Source of the DNA: Dorea_D hominis
Lineage (GTDB): Bacteria > Bacillota > Clostridia > Lachnospirales > Lachnospiraceae
Length of the DNA: 64,000 nucleotides
Reading direction: 5' to 3'
Assembly: GCF_014287705.1 (NCBI RefSeq)
Contig: NZ_JACOOY010000001.1
Span: forward strand, 124,001 to 188,000
Below the pieces are notes generated by a model, which did not search any database, was not told where the DNA came from, and was given only the letters and a program-made list of their open reading frames with translations. The first letter of the stretch is position 1. Each line of letters begins with the position of its first letter. The position numbers and the translations under genes were made by a program. Positions 49,847 through 58,358 of the stretch are shown here, piece by piece.

Positions 49847-51157
49847 TTACAGAATATCAATATATTCTCCTGCCAGCGCTTTATTCATACTGCGGACTGC
49901 GCAGAATTTTCCACACATACTGCATGTATCGCTGTGGTCATCTTCCGGACTTCTGCTGTCACGGATTGCTCTTGCTGTATCAGGATCCAGTGCGCATGCA
50001 TACTGTGCTTCCCAGTCAAGCTTTCTTCTCGCGTCACCCATCTTATCATCAATATCTCTTGCTCCTCTGACACCTTTGGCAATATCAGCCGCATGTGCTG
50101 CGATCTTGGAAGCAATGATTCCCTGTTTTACATCATCAACATTCGGAAGTGCCAGATGTTCTGCCGGTGTTACATAACAGAGGAATGCAGCTCCGTTCAT
50201 AGCAGCCACAGCGCCACCGATAGCGGCAGTAATATGATCATATCCCGGTGCGATGTCTGTAACGAGAGGTCCTAATACATAGAACGGTGCTCCCATACAA
50301 ATACTCTTCTGCACCTGCATATTTGCTGCGACCTGATCAAGCGGCACATGTCCCGGTCCCTCTACCATAACCTGGACATTGTGATCCCATGCACGCTTTG
50401 TCAGTTCGCCAAGGCGTACCAGTTCTTCGATCTGGCATACATCCGTTGCGTCTGCCAGACATCCCGGTCTGCATGCATCTCCCAGAGAAATTGTAACATC
50501 ATACTCTTCGCAGATGTCCAGGATCTCATCATAATATTCGTAGAACGGGTTTTCTTCTCCAGTCATGCACATCCACGCAAATACAAGACTTCCACCACGG
50601 CTTACAATGTTCATTTTTCTCTTATGCTTTTTGATCTGCTCAATCGTTTTTCTTGTGATTCCGCAATGCAGCGTTACAAAATCTACCCCGTCTTCTGCAT
50701 GCATACGGATAACATCTACAAAATCTTTTGCTGATAAAGTAGCAAGGTCTCTCTGATAATGGATCACACTGTCATATACCGGAACTGTACCGATCATAAC
50801 CGGACATTCACTTGTCAGTTTGCGGCGGAATGGCTGCGTATTTCCGTGGCTGGACAGATCCATGATCGCCTCTGCGCCAAGATTTACCGCACTCATGACC
50901 TTTTCCATCTCAATGTCATAGTCTTTACAGTCTCTGGAAACGCCAAGATTGACATTAATCTTTGTACGGAGCATACTTCCTACCCCTTCCGGATCCAGAC
51001 AGGTATGATTCTTGTTTGCACAGATCGCTACCTTTCCTTCAGCAACCAGTTTCTGTAATTCTTCTACTGTCATCTTTTCTTTTTCTGCAACTTTTTCCAG
51101 TTCTGGTGTAACAATTCCCTTTCTTGCCGCATCCATCTGTGTTGTGTAATTTCTCAT
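49847..51157 (-). CDS. thiC: Phosphomethylpyrimidine synthase
   Basis: A 436-residue radical SAM enzyme of the short clostridial ThiC type. It turns aminoimidazole ribotide into the pyrimidine half of thiamine. The core motifs VMVEGPGHVPLDQ and IMDLSSHGNT are present. The C-terminal iron-sulfur site reads CSMCGKFC, a CX2CX3C spacing in place of the CX2CX4C of long ThiC. The ATG at 51157 follows GGAGG. A TPP riboswitch controls it. No other thiamine gene is in the window. Confidence 0.95.
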   Translation of the reverse strand: MRNYTTQMDAARKGIVTPELEKVAEKEKMTVEELQKLVAEGKVAICANKNHTCLDPEGVGSMLRTKINVNLGVSRDCKDYDIEMEKVMSAVNLGAEAIMDLSSHGNTQPFRRKLTSECPVMIGTVPVYDSVIHYQRDLATLSAKDFVDVIRMHAEDGVDFVTLHCGITRKTIEQIKKHKRKMNIVSRGGSLVFAWMCMTGEENPFYEYYDEILDICEEYDVTISLGDACRPGCLADATDVCQIEELVRLGELTKRAWDHNVQVMVEGPGHVPLDQVAANMQVQKSICMGAPFYVLGPLVTDIAPGYDHITAAIGGAVAAMNGAAFLCYVTPAEHLALPNVDDVKQGIIASKIAAHAADIAKGVRGARDIDDKMGDARRKLDWEAQYACALDPDTARAIRDSRSPEDDHSDTCSMCGKFCAVRSMNKALAGEYIDIL

Positions 51158-51189
51158 TGGATCATCCTCCTGTAAATAAAATCTTTTTT

Positions 51190-51226
51190 CTGCCATGTAA
51201 GCATGGCGCATTTTCCTATTCCATAA
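51190..51226 (-). repeat. Dispersed repeat A, partial copy 3
   Basis: On the minus strand TTATGG, then AGGAAAATGCGCCATGCTT and CATGGCAG, match the first two-thirds of repeat A. It sits in the thiC leader between the second terminator and the ribosome binding site. Confidence 0.65.
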
Positions 51227-51259
51227 AAAAAACGCTTCTGCCACCGCAAAAAACGTTTT
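51225..51259 (-). terminator. Second, weaker terminator in the thiC leader
   Basis: AAAACG pairs with CGTTTT and TGC with GCA inside. Eight T follow on the minus strand. It lies between the riboswitch terminator and the repeat. Confidence 0.5.
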
Positions 51260-51263
51260 CGTA

Positions 51264-51288
51264 TAAAAAGAGATGCGCAGGCATCTCT
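51264..51288 (-). terminator. Riboswitch terminator of thiC
   Basis: AGAGATGC (51269-51276) pairs perfectly with GCATCTCT (51281-51288) around GCAG, followed by TTTTTAT on the minus strand. Confidence 0.85.
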
Positions 51289-51299
51289 TCTCTTCCGTA

Positions 51300-51392
51300 A
51301 TTCTTCCCTACGTTGGCATTATCCAAATCAGGTTATAGGTCGAAACAAATTATAGTTTCCTCTCAGCCAGCTTTGTACCAGCTCCCTGTAAC
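51300..51392 (-). promoter_or_regulatory. TPP riboswitch of thiC
   Basis: On the minus strand the conserved parts appear in order: GGGAGC, GGCTGAGAGG, then ACCTATAACCTGATTTGG, and ATAATGCCAACGTAGGGAA. These are the THI-box landmarks. A terminator lies just downstream, so control is at transcription: high TPP stops thiC. Confidence 0.97.
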
Positions 51393-51409
51393 ATTAAATT
51401 GTATATTTA

Positions 51410-51438
51410 ATTATAGTTTTGCTCTCTGTAAATGTCAA
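51410..51438 (-). promoter_or_regulatory. Promoter of thiC
   Basis: TTGACA (51433-51438) and TATAAT (51410-51415) on the minus strand with a 17-bp spacer. It begins two bases past the stop codon of the ABC-F gene. No terminator separates them. Confidence 0.85.
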
Positions 51439-51439
51439 C

Positions 51440-52996
51440 CTAAAATATCTTCGTTGTCCATTTGCTCATGTCCCAGACTTCCTGCACGACATCTTTATAA
51501 AATTCCGGTTCATGACAGATTAAAAGAATACTTCCGCGGTATTCCTGAAGTGCTTTTTTCAGTGCATCCTTGGCGTCTACGTCCAGATGATTGGTCGGCT
51601 CATCCAGAAGCAGAAAATTCGTGTCACGGTTGATCAGTTTACAAAGACGGACTTTCGCCTGTTCTCCACCACTCAGAACACGGACCTGACTTTCGATATG
51701 CTTTGTCGTAAGCCCGCATTTTGCAAGCGCAGAACGCACTTCATACTGTGTAAAAGACGGAAATTCTTCCCATAACTCTTCGATACAGGTATTTTTATTC
51801 TCCCCTTTTACTTCCTGCTCAAAATATCCAAGTTCCAGATTCTCTCCCAGTTCACATTCCCCTTTCAGAGAAGGAAGCAGTCCGAGAATACTTTTAAGAA
51901 GTGTTGTCTTTCCAATTCCGTTCGTTCCGACAAGAGCAATTTTCTGTCCCCGTTCCATCGAAAAATTCAGTTTTTTCGATAATGGTTCATCATAACCGAT
52001 CACAAGATCTTTTGTCTCAAAAAGCATTTTTCCCGGCGTGCGTCCATAACGGAAATGAAATTCCGGCTTCGGCTTTTCTGCCGCAAGCTCGATCACATCC
52101 ATTTTATCCAGTTTTTTCTGTCTGGACATTGCCATATTTCTTGTCGATACACGCGCTTTATTCCGTGCCACAAAATCTTTCAGCTCACTAATCTCCTGCT
52201 GCTGTCTGCGGTATGCTGCTTCCAGCTGTGCCTTCTTTACTGCATAAACTTCCTGAAAATGGTCATAATCGCCCACATAACGGTTCAGTTCCTGATTTTC
52301 CATATGATAAATAATATTCACCACATCATTGAGAAATGGGATATCGTGCGAGATCAGTATAAATGCATTTTCATATTCCTGCAAATAGCGTTTCAGCCAT
52401 GCAATATGTTCTTCATCGAGATAATTGGTTGGCTCATCCAGAAGCAGAATGTCTGGTTTCTCCAGCAATAATTTTGCCAGCAGAACTTTGGTGCGCTGCC
52501 CGCCACTTAAGTCTGTAACATCCCGGTCTAATCCAAGATCCAGAAGTCCCAGCGCTCTTGCCACTTCTTCTACCTTTGCATCAATTGTATAAAAATCATG
52601 CAAAGTCAGCTCATCCTGAATTGTTCCAAGTTCTTCCATTAATTCTGCCATCTGTGCATCATCTGCTGTGCCAAGCAGATCACAGATCTCATTCATGCGG
52701 ATTTCTTTCTGCAGAAGACTGTCAAATGCAGATTTTAGAACTTCCCGGATTGTCATGCCTTTTTTCAGCACCGCATGCTGATCCAGATATCCAGCATGTA
52801 CGTTTTTCGACCATTCTACTTTTCCTTCATCCGGCGTCAGTTTTCCAGTCACAATGTTCATGAATGTAGACTTTCCTTCTCCATTGGCTCCTACCAGCCC
52901 GATATGTTCACCTTTTAATAACCGAAAAGAAACATCTGAGAAAATGGCTCTGTCTCCAAAGCCATGTGTCAGATGTTCCACGTTTAATATACTCAT
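51440..52996 (-). CDS. ABC-F family ATPase
   Basis: A 518-residue protein with two ATPase domains and no membrane part: Walker A GANGEGKST and GTNGIGKTT, signatures LSGGQRTKV and LSGGEQAKV. The linker between them (about 240-310) is the charged P-site tRNA-interaction segment of ABC-F proteins. Members act on the ribosome as translation factors or antibiotic-resistance proteins; which type this is cannot be said. I chose the ATG at 52996, after GGGTAGGAG. It is the last gene of the long operon, 10 bp after a 69-residue protein gene. Confidence 0.9.
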   Translation of the reverse strand: MSILNVEHLTHGFGDRAIFSDVSFRLLKGEHIGLVGANGEGKSTFMNIVTGKLTPDEGKVEWSKNVHAGYLDQHAVLKKGMTIREVLKSAFDSLLQKEIRMNEICDLLGTADDAQMAELMEELGTIQDELTLHDFYTIDAKVEEVARALGLLDLGLDRDVTDLSGGQRTKVLLAKLLLEKPDILLLDEPTNYLDEEHIAWLKRYLQEYENAFILISHDIPFLNDVVNIIYHMENQELNRYVGDYDHFQEVYAVKKAQLEAAYRRQQQEISELKDFVARNKARVSTRNMAMSRQKKLDKMDVIELAAEKPKPEFHFRYGRTPGKMLFETKDLVIGYDEPLSKKLNFSMERGQKIALVGTNGIGKTTLLKSILGLLPSLKGECELGENLELGYFEQEVKGENKNTCIEELWEEFPSFTQYEVRSALAKCGLTTKHIESQVRVLSGGEQAKVRLCKLINRDTNFLLLDEPTNHLDVDAKDALKKALQEYRGSILLICHEPEFYKDVVQEVWDMSKWTTKIF

Positions 52997-53006
52997 AGAA
53001 AATCTC

Positions 53007-53216
53007 CTACCCCTCCAGCAGCATTGCGATCGCTGCCGGGTCTTCCTCAGCCGAAGCCTGCACGCACAGCAGTACGTCCTGGACATACGACTGTGCGAAA
53101 TCAAGCGAGCCGGCAATTTCTATTATTGTTTTGCCTTCTTTATATAATGCAAGAATCTGTTCGATTTCTTTTATCTTCTCTCTGAGTGTTTCATCAGCAA
53201 TAGATGGATGTTCCAT
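53007..53216 (-). CDS. Small helical protein, possible helix-turn-helix, unknown
   Basis: A 69-residue protein I cannot name. It begins MEHPSIADETLREKIKEIEQ (coiled-coil-like), then YKEGKTIIEIAGSLDFAQSY looks like a helix-turn-helix, with a short acidic tail. AGGAG precedes the ATG at 53216. It lies 7 bp after aspS and 10 bp before the ABC-F gene, so it is tightly co-transcribed. It could be a regulator or an adaptor for its neighbours. Confidence 0.65.
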   Translation of the reverse strand: MEHPSIADETLREKIKEIEQILALYKEGKTIIEIAGSLDFAQSYVQDVLLCVQASAEEDPAAIAMLLEG

Positions 53217-53223
53217 ATACTCT

Positions 53224-55023
53224 CTACTCCTGTTCCTGGGCATTTTCTTCCACTTCAAGTCCCAGCTCATCTAACTGCTTTGCATCAACCGGTGACGGAG
53301 CTTCTGTCATAAGATCAGATGCGTCTTTTACTTTCGGGAATGCGATCACATCACGGATGCTGTCCTGCTTTGCCATAAGCATAACAAGACGATCCAGTCC
53401 GTATGCCAGTCCTGCGTGCGGCGGAACTCCGTATTTGAATGCTTCAAGCAGGAATCCAAACTGCTCTTGTGCCTGCTCCGGTGTGAACCCGAGAACTTCA
53501 AACATCTTGCTCTGAATATCCTGATTGAAGATACGTACACTTCCTCCACCGATCTCGTTACCGTTCAGCACAATATCATATGCCTTTGCGCGAACTCTTC
53601 CCGGATCACTGTCAATGTACTGAAGATCTTCTTCCATCGGCATAGTAAATGGATGATGCATCGCTGTAAAGCGGTTCTGTTCATCGTTCCACTCAAGTAA
53701 TGGGAACTCTGTTACCCAGAGGAATTTGTACTCATTCTTATCCAACAATTCCATCTGACGGGCAAGTTCCAGACGCAGTGCACCAAGAACATCCCATACA
53801 ACTTTATTTTTATCTGCTGCAAACAGAAGTAAGTCTCCATTCTCTCCACCCATTGCCTGGATCAAAGAAGCCTGCTGCTCTTCTGTCATAAATTTGGCGA
53901 ATGAGGATTTTACAGTTCCATCTTCGTGGATTGCAATATATGCAAGTCCTTTTGCGCCATAGTCTTTTGCAAAATCAACCAGTTTGTCAATTTTCTTTCT
54001 TGCCATGCCACCCTGTCCTTTGGCGTTGATGCCACGGACAGTTCCGCCATTTTCAATCGCACTTTTAAATACAACGAAATCAAAGTCTTTTACAACTTCT
54101 GTTACGTTCTGAAGCTCCATTCCGAAACGGATATCCGGCTTATCAGAACCGAAACGATCCATTGCTTCCTGCCATGTCATTCTCTGAATCGGCAGTGATA
54201 CTTCAACACCAAGAACTTCTTTAAATAATTTTGCGAGAAGACGTTCATTTACTTCAATTACATCATCTACGTCAACAAAAGAAAGCTCCATATCAATTTG
54301 TGTAAATTCCGGCTGACGGTCTGCTCTTAAGTCCTCATCACGGAAACATTTTGCAATCTGGAAATAACGGTCACATCCGGAACACATCAAAAGCTGTTTG
54401 AAAAGCTGTGGTGACTGCGGGAGTGCATAAAAATGTCCCTGATGCACACGGCTTGGTACAAGATAATCTCTTGCTCCTTCCGGTGTACTCTTGATCAGGA
54501 TCGGAGTCTCAATCTCCATAAATCCTTCTTCTGCGAGAAACTGACGGGTTAATGTCGCAACTTTGCTTCGCATCATCAGGTTCCTCTGCATATCCGGTCT
54601 TCTCAGATCCAGATATCTGTATTTCAGACGAATCTCTTCTTTTGTCTTTGAATTTTCTTCAATCTGGAACGGTGGTGTCTCAGACTCGGAAAGTACACGT
54701 AATTCTTCTGGAATGATCTCAATCTCTCCGGTTGCCAGATTTTTATTAACTGCGCCGGAACGTTTTTCCACTTTACCTACAACAGCTACTACATATTCCG
54801 AACGAAGCTTCGCGGCCTTTTCGATCAGCGCTGCATCCGTCTTGCCTTCTTCGCATACAACCTGAATGATTCCGGAACGGTCTCTGACATCAATAAATAC
54901 GAGACCTCCTTTGTTACGGTTTTTCTGTACCCAGCCCATGATTGTCACAGTTTCACCTGCATTCGCTGCAGATAACTCGGCACATCTATGAGTTCTTTTT
55001 AATCCCTGCATTGATTCTGCCAT
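53224..55023 (-). CDS. aspS: Aspartyl-tRNA synthetase
   Basis: A 599-residue class II bacterial AspRS. It has the N-terminal anticodon-binding OB fold (MGWVQKNRNKGGLVFIDVRD), a catalytic core with FLEIETP-type motif 1 (FMEIETPILIKSTPEGARD), motif 2 (FRDEDLRADRQPEFTQID), motif 3 (GLAYGLDRLVM) and the GAD insertion in the middle. Whether it also charges tRNA-Asn cannot be told here. AGGAG precedes the ATG; hisS lies 27 bp upstream. Confidence 0.98.
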   Translation of the reverse strand: MAESMQGLKRTHRCAELSAANAGETVTIMGWVQKNRNKGGLVFIDVRDRSGIIQVVCEEGKTDAALIEKAAKLRSEYVVAVVGKVEKRSGAVNKNLATGEIEIIPEELRVLSESETPPFQIEENSKTKEEIRLKYRYLDLRRPDMQRNLMMRSKVATLTRQFLAEEGFMEIETPILIKSTPEGARDYLVPSRVHQGHFYALPQSPQLFKQLLMCSGCDRYFQIAKCFRDEDLRADRQPEFTQIDMELSFVDVDDVIEVNERLLAKLFKEVLGVEVSLPIQRMTWQEAMDRFGSDKPDIRFGMELQNVTEVVKDFDFVVFKSAIENGGTVRGINAKGQGGMARKKIDKLVDFAKDYGAKGLAYIAIHEDGTVKSSFAKFMTEEQQASLIQAMGGENGDLLLFAADKNKVVWDVLGALRLELARQMELLDKNEYKFLWVTEFPLLEWNDEQNRFTAMHHPFTMPMEEDLQYIDSDPGRVRAKAYDIVLNGNEIGGGSVRIFNQDIQSKMFEVLGFTPEQAQEQFGFLLEAFKYGVPPHAGLAYGLDRLVMLMAKQDSIRDVIAFPKVKDASDLMTEAPSPVDAKQLDELGLEVEENAQEQE

Positions 55024-55050
55024 GATCCTTCTCCTTTTCTTCTCTATATT

Positions 55051-56307
55051 CTACAGACGGTCTGCGTAGCAGTCTACAATATCTGCATAGCCTTCCCCTG
55101 TAAGCTGTTCTTTCTGGAACTTCTTGTTTTTCTTCATATTAACGATCAGTACCTGTTTTCCTTCTTCTCTGTCTTTTTTCGCCATTGCAAGTACTTTTAA
55201 CATACTTTCTTTTGGAAGCTTCTTCTCCAGAAGGTATGCCTTTTTCTCTTTTGCTGCCGGAACTTTGTATCCATTTTCCAGAAGCAGCATAACGATTCTC
55301 TCAAATCCGATAGAGAATCCGCATGCCGGCGTATCCTGTCCGGTAAATTTACCGATCATCCTATCGTATCTTCCGCCACCTGCTACGGAACCTCCGAAGT
55401 CATCCATTGTTACTTCAAAGATTGTTCCTGTATAATAAGACTGTCCACGCACCAGTGTCGGTGTAAATTTCAGATTAAATTCGCACTCTTTTGCCTCTTC
55501 CACACTTGACATGATCAGTTCCATACTCTGTGCAGTCTCCTCCGGCAGATATTCTCCTAACTTTTCTTTCAGATAATGGATTCCTGTTACATCTGCGCTT
55601 ACTTCATCAAAAAGTTTCAGATATGTCTCTACGTTTTCTTTTGCATAGCCCATCTCGATCAGCTCATTTTCTACACCTTCTGCACCGATCTTGTCCATCT
55701 TATCTAAAATAATGAAAACTTCATCGTAATCTTCCTCTTTGAATCCGCTGTATGCAGCCATTGCTCTTAAAATTCCACGATCATTGATACAAACTGTAAA
55801 ATTCTTGAAATCCAGCTTGCCAAGCATTGCTGTTGTCGCAAGGATCAACTCGATCTCTGCCAGTGCAGATGCTTCACCTAAAATATCAATATCACACTGC
55901 ATAAACTGACGAAAACGTCCTTTCTGCGGACGGTCAGCTCTCCATACATTACCGATCTGCAGCGCCTTGAAAGGTGCCGGAAGTTCATTGGAATGGTTAG
56001 CATAATATCTTGCAAGCGGAACTGTCAGATCATAACGCAGACCTCCGTCTGCCAGATCATTTTCCTCTTTTGCCTGATCAATCTTTAACTTCTCGCCTCT
56101 CTTCATAATCTTGAAGATCAGCTTCTCATTATCTCCGCCCTGCTTGCTGCACAGATTTTCAATATGCTCTACACATGGTGTCTCCATTGACGTAAATCCA
56201 AAACTCTTGTAAGTCTTTTTAATAAGACCGATCAGATAATCACGGATCTCCATCTCTGCAGGAAGGATGTCCTTCATGCCGGTAACCGGTTTCTTCTTTA
56301 ATGCCAT
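55051..56307 (-). CDS. hisS: Histidyl-tRNA synthetase
   Basis: A 418-residue class II synthetase: motif 2 region WRADRPQKGRFRQFMQCDID, the A-site motif SYYTGTIFEV, and motif 3 in ACGFSIGFERIV. A short C-terminal anticodon domain follows. I chose the ATG at 56307, seven bases after AAGGAG. It overlaps the end of hemZ by 10 bp. Confidence 0.96.
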   Translation of the reverse strand: MALKKKPVTGMKDILPAEMEIRDYLIGLIKKTYKSFGFTSMETPCVEHIENLCSKQGGDNEKLIFKIMKRGEKLKIDQAKEENDLADGGLRYDLTVPLARYYANHSNELPAPFKALQIGNVWRADRPQKGRFRQFMQCDIDILGEASALAEIELILATTAMLGKLDFKNFTVCINDRGILRAMAAYSGFKEEDYDEVFIILDKMDKIGAEGVENELIEMGYAKENVETYLKLFDEVSADVTGIHYLKEKLGEYLPEETAQSMELIMSSVEEAKECEFNLKFTPTLVRGQSYYTGTIFEVTMDDFGGSVAGGGRYDRMIGKFTGQDTPACGFSIGFERIVMLLLENGYKVPAAKEKKAYLLEKKLPKESMLKVLAMAKKDREEGKQVLIVNMKKNKKFQKEQLTGEGYADIVDCYADRL

Positions 56308-57713
56308 AGCCATTCTCCTTTTCGTTCTATCATTTCATCAATCCTCTGGATATACGCGTCGATTGCTTTTACATTCTCCAGCCGAATCAGATTTGTTTCT
56401 TTTTTCTTTTTGCTGCCCTGTACCGGCACCGGGTTCTTTAATACGATCTTCGTCGATGCGCCTGCACCTGCAGCGATAATGGATTGTTTTTCTTCCATAA
56501 TAAGTATATTGTAAATTCCGGCTTTGTCAACCTTTGCATAACCTACATTTTCAAAATTTCCGGCAATATTCTTCTGCCGGTACAAATAATATGGCAACAG
56601 TCCCATCTCTTTTGCCACGCGTCTTGCTTCATCTACCATCTCTTTTGTATCTGGGCCGACAGAAGGTTTTTCATCAGACCGTCCCATCTTTGCAGCACGC
56701 TTGATTGCAAGAGAATGTACTGTCAGGCTGTCCGGTTCCAGTTCTTTAATCTGTGAAAGCGTATCTTCCATATCCGCAAGTGTCTCACCCGGAAGTCCTG
56801 CGATCAAATCCATATTAATATTGTCAAATCCAAGACTTCTTGCCGTATGATATGCATCACGGATCTGTGAAACAGTATGTTTTCTGCCAATCAGATCCAG
56901 CGTTTTCTGCTGCATTGTCTGCGGATTAATAGAAATCCTGCTGATTCCATGCTCCGCAATTACCTGTAGCTTTTCCGGTGTAATACTATCCGGTCTGCCA
57001 GCCTCTACGGTATATTCCAGAAGATGCTCTCTTGAAAAATATGTATCGATACAGTCTAACAGTCTCTTCAACTGTCCGGCAGTTAGTGTAGTCGGTGTAC
57101 CTCCGCCAATATAAATCGTATTTAATTTCTTCTCCACGGATACCTTTCCGATGTAAGCAAGTTCTTTGCACAGTGCATCTAAATATGCTTCCACACTGTC
57201 TTTCCAGTCAAACAGTGCGCCTGAGCTAAAGGAACAGTAGCTACAGACACTTGGGCAGAATGGAATTCCGACATACAGACTGTATCCATTTTCATAATCC
57301 AGTCTGTCAAGTAATTCTTTCTCCCGGTTTGCGATTTCCCATGCAAGAATAGTTTTCTCTTCACTCGCCAAATTTTCTTTTTGAAACCACTGGACAAAAG
57401 CGCCTTTATCCATTCCTTCTTCCAGTTTTTTCATAGCGATTTTTGTCGGACGCACTCCGGTAAGGACACCCCACGCAAGGGAACGTCCGGTTATTTCTTT
57501 CAGTTTTCTGTATAATGCACGATCAAGTTCCTTCTTTGTCAGTTCTTTTTCTCTGGAAATGGCAAGCCTGCTTCCATTCGGGAGAACCGCCTCTACATAA
57601 TTAGAGGCTTTTTCGTCCACCCGGGCCACCATGTTCCCGGCTGGATAAAAAGCCTTCATAATATGATACGCATTATACGTGTATGATTCGTTACAACATA
57701 TAATTTCCATCAT
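56298..57713 (-). CDS. hemZ: HemZ-like radical SAM coproporphyrinogen dehydrogenase
   Basis: A 471-residue radical SAM protein. The N-terminal 155 residues are the extension typical of HemZ. The cluster motif is CPSVCSYC (C-x3-C-x2-C) near residue 165, followed by IYIGGGTPTTL. HemZ-type proteins are annotated as oxygen-independent coproporphyrinogen oxidases, though their true substrate is debated and no other heme gene is here. I chose the ATG at 57713 after GGGAGA. Confidence 0.9.
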   Translation of the reverse strand: MMEIICCNESYTYNAYHIMKAFYPAGNMVARVDEKASNYVEAVLPNGSRLAISREKELTKKELDRALYRKLKEITGRSLAWGVLTGVRPTKIAMKKLEEGMDKGAFVQWFQKENLASEEKTILAWEIANREKELLDRLDYENGYSLYVGIPFCPSVCSYCSFSSGALFDWKDSVEAYLDALCKELAYIGKVSVEKKLNTIYIGGGTPTTLTAGQLKRLLDCIDTYFSREHLLEYTVEAGRPDSITPEKLQVIAEHGISRISINPQTMQQKTLDLIGRKHTVSQIRDAYHTARSLGFDNINMDLIAGLPGETLADMEDTLSQIKELEPDSLTVHSLAIKRAAKMGRSDEKPSVGPDTKEMVDEARRVAKEMGLLPYYLYRQKNIAGNFENVGYAKVDKAGIYNILIMEEKQSIIAAGAGASTKIVLKNPVPVQGSKKKKETNLIRLENVKAIDAYIQRIDEMIERKGEWLWH

Positions 57714-57730
57714 CTTTTCTCCCATCCATC

Positions 57731-58351
57731 TTACACATATGGATTGTGTGTTTTCTCATGTCCGATCATCGTCTCTCCCATATGACCCGGGTACACATGT
57801 GTCTCATCCGGTAAAAGGAATAATTTTTCTCTTACAGAACGGACGATCGCCGATGTACTGCTGTTTTCAAAATCTGTACGTCCGACAGAATTCTGGAATA
57901 GTGTATCACCGCTGAACAGCACATTCTCAGATTCTACATAGTAACAGCAACATCCCATCGTATGACCCGGTGTGTGGATCACCCGGAAATCATATCCGGC
58001 AAATGTAAGAACGTCTCCGTCCTTCACAGTCTTCGCTCCGGCAAATGTATAACCATTGGTATAAGTCAATGACTGGTTCAGTCTTGCATCCGTCAAAAGA
58101 TCCGCATCATGTTCTTCTACATAGACAGGAACATCATAAACTTTCTTAAAATCATCAATCCCCATTATATGGTCAAAATGTGCATGTGTCAGCAGAATTG
58201 CTTCCACCGTAATATTCTCTTCTTCGATATAATTCTTCAGAGCTCGCGGAAAAGCAGCCAGATCAACAATGACCGCATGCTTTGTCTCTTCATTTATCAC
58301 AAGATAACAATTCGTGCTGATAATACCTGTTACAAATTTTTCTATTTTCAT
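57731..58351 (-). CDS. Metallo-beta-lactamase fold hydrolase (glyoxalase II-like)
   Basis: A 206-residue protein with the metal motif THAHFDHIMG about residue 50, further ligands HTPGHTMG and SGDTLF, and the final VYPGHMGETMIGHE. It resembles YcbL/GloB-type hydrolases that split thioesters. It starts 8 bp after relA and is a constant member of this clostridial gene order. Substrate uncertain. Confidence 0.9.
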   Translation of the reverse strand: MKIEKFVTGIISTNCYLVINEETKHAVIVDLAAFPRALKNYIEEENITVEAILLTHAHFDHIMGIDDFKKVYDVPVYVEEHDADLLTDARLNQSLTYTNGYTFAGAKTVKDGDVLTFAGYDFRVIHTPGHTMGCCCYYVESENVLFSGDTLFQNSVGRTDFENSSTSAIVRSVREKLFLLPDETHVYPGHMGETMIGHEKTHNPYV

Positions 58352-58358
58352 TCCAGTT

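Noticed and set aside
51164..51244. ThiC start 29 codons upstream of MRNYTTQ
   Set aside because: That frame covers repeat A and part of the second terminator; AGGAGG precedes MRNYTTQ.
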